Shown here: piece after piece, positions 60,101 through 64,000 of the stretch
How the letters are laid out: every line of letters begins with the position of its first letter
Numbering within the stretch: position 1 is the first letter of the stretch
DNA from: Okapia johnstoni
Lineage: Eukaryota; Chordata; Mammalia; Artiodactyla; Giraffidae
Reading direction: 5' to 3'
Length of the DNA stretch: 64,000 nucleotides
Assembly: GCA_024291935.2 (NCBI GenBank)
Contig: JAGTYA010000024.1
Span: forward strand, 3,410,001 to 3,474,000
Made by a program: the position numbers and the translations under genes
Notes under the pieces: generated by a model
What the model saw: the letters and a program-made list of their open reading frames with translations, nothing else
The model's database searches: none
What the model was told of the DNA's origin: nothing

Positions 60101-62117
60101 GGGCAAAAGGACCTGAACTTTTTATCTGTAAGTAGAGTGGCACGGATTTCACCTGAGCCAGAGGTGGGATATGCAGGAATGGGAGCAAGAATGGCATTGT
60201 TTCTGGGGAAGGGAAAATATAGCTTGGACCAGGGCGTCTCTAACTGATCTCTGTGGGGAAGCAGCGACAGGGCAGACAGAATGTGCCTTCAGCTCCACCG
60301 CTGGCCTACACTTAGCCAACAACTTCCTCCACTTACCCCATCAGCTGGGCTTTACTTCATTACTATGTAATCCACTGACGCATACAGGCAAGCCAGTGAG
60401 GCACTGCAGTAGCTCTACTCAAAGGGAAAAGGCAAGGCATTGGGATTGTAAGTATCACAGGAAGGACAATATCCAAACCATGTACAGGGATCCCAATCCA
60501 GAAAGATATCAGTCACTCTCAAAAAAAGTCCTGAGGCTGCTGTATTTCTGTAGTAAGAGGAGAGGCAGCCACCTGTGTAACTTACGTGGACAAGGGCATT
60601 TGAGACTGACTCTGAAGAGGCAGACTGCTGTCTGGGTTTCCTGATGCGAGCAGGATGCTCAGCAGTAAGGACTAGAGTGGTAGATTTCACTAGGCCCTGG
60701 AGCCCTTGCTCCCTTCAGGTACTGGGACAATCAGACCAGGGTGACCTGTGATATAAAGGCTCCAGAGCTAAGGGTTTGTCCAGGTGGTGGTCTGGTACCC
60801 AAGCAGACAGGTCAAGGTCAGGCTTCCTGAGCAAAAGAGCTTCCACATCTCTTTTTGGTCTTCCTCACGGTATCCTACTTACAGAAGTTACAGAGACAGT
60901 TCTTCCTCTTGAGACCAATTAAGATTGACCTACCTAATATATAGAATATAAAAAAATACAGAACTTTTTGACATTCTCTCCTTTGGAAGTAAAATATACA
61001 TGATCCAACTACGGAAGAGGAAGAAGAAGAAGAAAGGCCAAAGGCAAGGATCCCCTGGCTATCCCAATACATGACACTCTCACTCCAACCTCCTCTGCAA
61101 CTTATGGGTCACTGGAGCAAGGACTTTCTCCTCAGGAGAAAGCAAGGACCACAGCCCTCTGCTGCGTGCTTAGGAGAAAATACAGCTACCTCAGAGGTTC
61201 ATTTCAACTCTGAGTGGAATTTTCAAGTAAACAAATGAAGTCAGGTCGCACCATTGGAAGGTGGGTAGGAAACATGGGATCAGTAGCGACACATGGGAAG
61301 CCCTGTCTGAAGGCCTGTGTTCCTCCTCGCTCACTCCCACTGGTGTACATGCCCCAGGAGAGTGAAGGGGATCTCCCAAACTAAAGAGGTCTGGGCAAGG
61401 GGTTAGAAGGAAGGAGGGGCCTTTGTCTCATGGTGACCTTCCCCTCAGTCTCTAGTCCCAGACAATGCTGGCAGCTGGGTTTCCTAATACCAGGAACTCA
61501 TGGCTCTGGGGAAGAGCAATCTTAATACAAGAAAAAATGTGCAAAAGAAAAAAATTAAATAACTCAATCCAAGCATACAAGATTAATATTCTGTCAGAGC
61601 AAGAACACTTTGTTTTGGATTTCTCCCCTCCCCTCCCACCCCCCCCACCTCTGGAATATTCCATCTGCTCAAGTACCCAAGATAAGAGTTACACAGATCA
61701 GGGCAGAGGACTGGGAAGGATGAAGGAAGATAATAGGGAAGGAAGTCACCACTAAAGAAGAAAAAAATAAAAATTAAACAAAAAAAAAGGTGCAAAATTG
61801 GTTACCTCAGTCCTTCTTTGTCTACCCCTGGGCTCCTGGGTTAAAGACATATGTGCAGCCAAAATATAGTGTAAGGAAGAAAAACCCAACACGTCCCCTT
61901 CTTGTCACAAAACCCAAACGTGAGCCTCAGATGGTTCTGTCTGTCCAGAGGGTGCTCCCTCCAGGGAAGGGGTCGGAGCAGGTCAAGAGCACAGTTTCCA
62001 GGGCAGCAGAGGTGTGTGGTGGCTGATGGTGGGAGGGCTGGTTTCCCGCCCACCAGAGGGCTGCTTTTCCGCTGGTTGGTGGTGCTTCCCATCCCCTCCC
62101 CTCCCTGGAGGCAGACA
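57154..62117 (-). other. KPNA6: KPNA6 3' UTR
   Basis: This 4.96-kb interval between the KPNA6 stop and the poly(A) signal has no recognisable ruminant repeat, although both flanks are full of them. It has several A/T-rich patches, for example around 60935-61040 and 61740-61800. It contains no coding exon; the open frames in it have no protein similarity. Additional internal poly(A) signals are possible. Confidence 0.6.
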
Positions 62118-62305
62118 TTATAGCTGGAAGCCCTCCATGGGGGCCTCGGGCTGCTGGAAGATGAACTGCTGTTGCGTCTCATCCACTTGGGGAGCCAGGC
62201 TGCTATCATCATCTTCTACGCCAAAGTAGTGCTCGATGAGGTCAAAGGCCTTCTGGTAGATCTCCTGGTTCTCATGGCTCTGGAGAAACTCAATTTTATC
62301 CAAGC
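62118..62305 (-). CDS. KPNA6: Importin subunit alpha-7, last coding exon (partial gene)
   Basis: This is the terminal exon only; the acceptor TAG is at 62306-62308 and earlier exons lie beyond the right edge. It encodes the last 61 residues plus the end of a Gly codon: [40 protein letters not shown], then [21 protein letters not shown]. The [13 protein letters not shown] segment distinguishes KPNA6 from KPNA1 and KPNA5. Importin alpha carries classical NLS cargo into the nucleus with importin beta; the C-terminal part shown here is the last armadillo repeat and the acidic tail used for CAS/CSE1L-dependent export. The preceding intron contains a BovB LINE. Confidence 0.96.
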
Positions 62306-62609
62306 CTATGATGGCAAGAAGGAAGCAGGGAGAAGAATGAACTTGGAGTGCTTTAGTATTGGTCCATAAAACATGAATGTATTTTTTCCTTCCCTGAGGT
62401 ATATTAGCATTTATAAACACAAGTAATATGGTCAGGTCTCTCTTTGATGTGAAAGAGCTATGATCTTTACTTAAAATTACATAACTCTGGGCCGGAGGTA
62501 AGGGACGGCGGCTGCACTTTGTTGGAGCAGCCGTGAAGAGAGACCCTGTGTCCAAGGTAAGAGAAACCCAGGTAAGACGCTGGGCACTGAGAGAGGGGAT
62601 CAGAGGGCA

Positions 62610-64000
62610 GACAGGCTGAAACTACAGTCAGGGACAACTACCCAGTCTGATTACATGGACCACAGCCTTGTCTAACTCAATGAAACTAAGCCATGCTGTA
62701 TGGGGCCACCCAAGATGGACGGGGCATGGTGGAGAGGTCTGACAGAAAGTGGTCCACTGGAGAAGGGAATGGCAAACCACTTCAGTTTTCTTGCCGTGAG
62801 AACCCCATGAACAATATGAAAAGGCAAAAAGATAGGACACTGAAACATGAACTCCCCAGGTCAGTAAGTGCCCAATATGTTACTGGAGATCAGTGGAGAA
62901 ATAACTACAGAAAGAATGAAGGGATGGAGCCAAAGCACAAACAACACCCAGTTGTGAATGGGACTGGTGATAGAAGCAAGGTCCGATGCTGTAAAGAGCA
63001 ATATTGTATAGGAAACTGGAATGTTAGGTCCACGAATCAGGGCAAATTGGAAGTGGTCAAATAAGATGACAAGAGTGAACATCGACATTCTAGAAATCAG
63101 TGAACTAAGATGGACTGGAATGGGTGAATTTAACTCAGATGACCATTATATTTACTACTGTGGGCAGGAATCCCTTAGAAGAAATGGAGTAGCCATCATA
63201 GTCAACAAAAGAGTCCAAAATGCAGTACTTGGATGCAATCTCAAAAATGACAGAATGATCTCTGTTCGTTTCCAAGGCAAACCATTCAATATCACGGTCA
63301 TTCAAGTCTATTCCCTGACCAGTAACACTGAAGAAGCTGAAGTTGAACAGTTCTATGAAGACCTACAAGACCTTCTAGAACTAACACCCAAAAAAGATGT
63401 TCTTTTCATTATAGGGGACTGGAATGCAAAAGTAGGAAGTCAGGAAACACCTGGCGTAACAGGCAAATTTGGCCATAGAGTACAGAATGAAGCAGGGCAA
63501 AGGCTAATAGAGTTCTGCCAAGAGAATGCGCTGGTCATAGCAAACACCCTCTTCCAACAACAAAAGAGAAGACTCTACACATGGACATCACCAGACGGTT
63601 GACACCGAAATCATACTGATTATATTCTTTGCAGCCAAAAATGGAGAAGCTCTATGTAGTCAGCAAAAACAAGACCAGGAGCTGACTGGCTCAGATCATG
63701 AACTCCTTATTGCCAAATTCAGACTGAAATTGAAGAAAGTGGAAAAAACCACTAGACCATTCAGGTATGACCTAAATCAAATCCCTTGTGACTATACAGT
63801 AGAAGTGAGAAATAGATTTAAAGGACTAGATCTGATAGACAGAATGCCTGATGAACTATGGACGGAGGTTCATAACATTGTATAGGAGACAGGAATCAAG
63901 ACCATCTCCAAGAAAAAGAAATGCAAAAAAGCAAAATGGCTGTCTGAGGAGGCCTTACAAATAGCTCTGAAAAGAAGGGAAGTGAAAAGCAAGAGTTTGA
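62610..64000 (+). mobile_element. BovB LINE 5' half with endonuclease region, cut by the window edge
   Basis: Forward BovB from near its 5' end through the endonuclease region. Endonuclease motifs are visible between 63021 and 63602: ISELRWTGMG, ESLRRNGVAIIVNK, and VLFIIGDWNAKVG. The copy is damaged: a small deletion near 63063 shifts frame after QGKLEVVK, a TGA interrupts at 63600-63602, and another 2-bp loss is near 63690. The rest of the element lies outside the window. It sits in the last intron of KPNA6, opposite to the gene. Confidence 0.95.

Noticed and set aside
63021..63602. 194-codon open frame that could be taken for a novel gene
   Set aside because: It is the endonuclease region of a BovB LINE, with its ISELRWTGMG and GDWNAK motifs; flanking sequence is BovB too.

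Overview
This is nuclear DNA of a mammal, and the repeats place it in the ruminants. BovB (RTE-type) LINE copies, Bov-tA/Bov-A2 SINEs and tRNA-Glu-derived CHR-type SINEs are scattered through introns and spacers, on a background of old MIR, L1 and MER5A fragments. The species cannot be named from the sequence. Eight protein-coding genes with introns are present in whole or part. Their order matches, in inverted orientation, the human 1p35 block KPNA6-TXLNA-CCDC28B-IQCC-DCDC2B-TMEM234-EIF3I-MTMR9L-FAM167B (human order from memory).

Layout from left to right: FAM167B (-, 921-2043); a repeat-rich spacer; MTMR9L (+, 5477-11402), a myotubularin-9-like pseudophosphatase gene with a full reading frame here although its human counterpart is a pseudogene; EIF3I (-, 11811-18513); a 119-bp divergent promoter; TMEM234 (+, 18633-22978); DCDC2B (-, 24016-28514); IQCC (-, 29313-31708); CCDC28B (-, 32126-34744); a non-repetitive spacer and a BovB copy; TXLNA (-, 42539-51437) with a 2.9-kb 3' UTR and a very CpG-rich promoter; a spacer full of BovB and SINE copies; and the last coding exon of KPNA6 (-, 62118-62305) with a 5-kb 3' UTR. 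The last intron of KPNA6 holds the 5' part of a BovB LINE that runs off the right edge.

Exon boundaries were read by hand from GT/AG sites, codon phase and similarity to the remembered mammalian proteins. All coding joins close in frame: FAM167B 162 aa, MTMR9L 537, EIF3I 325, TMEM234 140, DCDC2B 342, IQCC 468, CCDC28B 200, TXLNA 561. The genes do not form one pathway. They include a translation factor (EIF3I), membrane-traffic and nuclear-import proteins (TXLNA, KPNA6) and cilium or microtubule-linked proteins (DCDC2B, CCDC28B). Two convergent pairs (MTMR9L/EIF3I and TMEM234/DCDC2B) have opposed poly(A) signals less than 100 bp apart, and EIF3I/TMEM234 share a bidirectional promoter.

The most useful leads are the intact MTMR9L with a displaced splice acceptor, a shortened C-terminal helix and a dead active site; a perfect RFX X-box palindrome 30 bp upstream of the DCDC2B start; a SINE with target-site duplication just after the EIF3I stop codon; a BovB copy with the inverted-5' structure of twin priming; and a 23-nt micro-exon in CCDC28B. 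I see no evidence of a wholly new kind of system.
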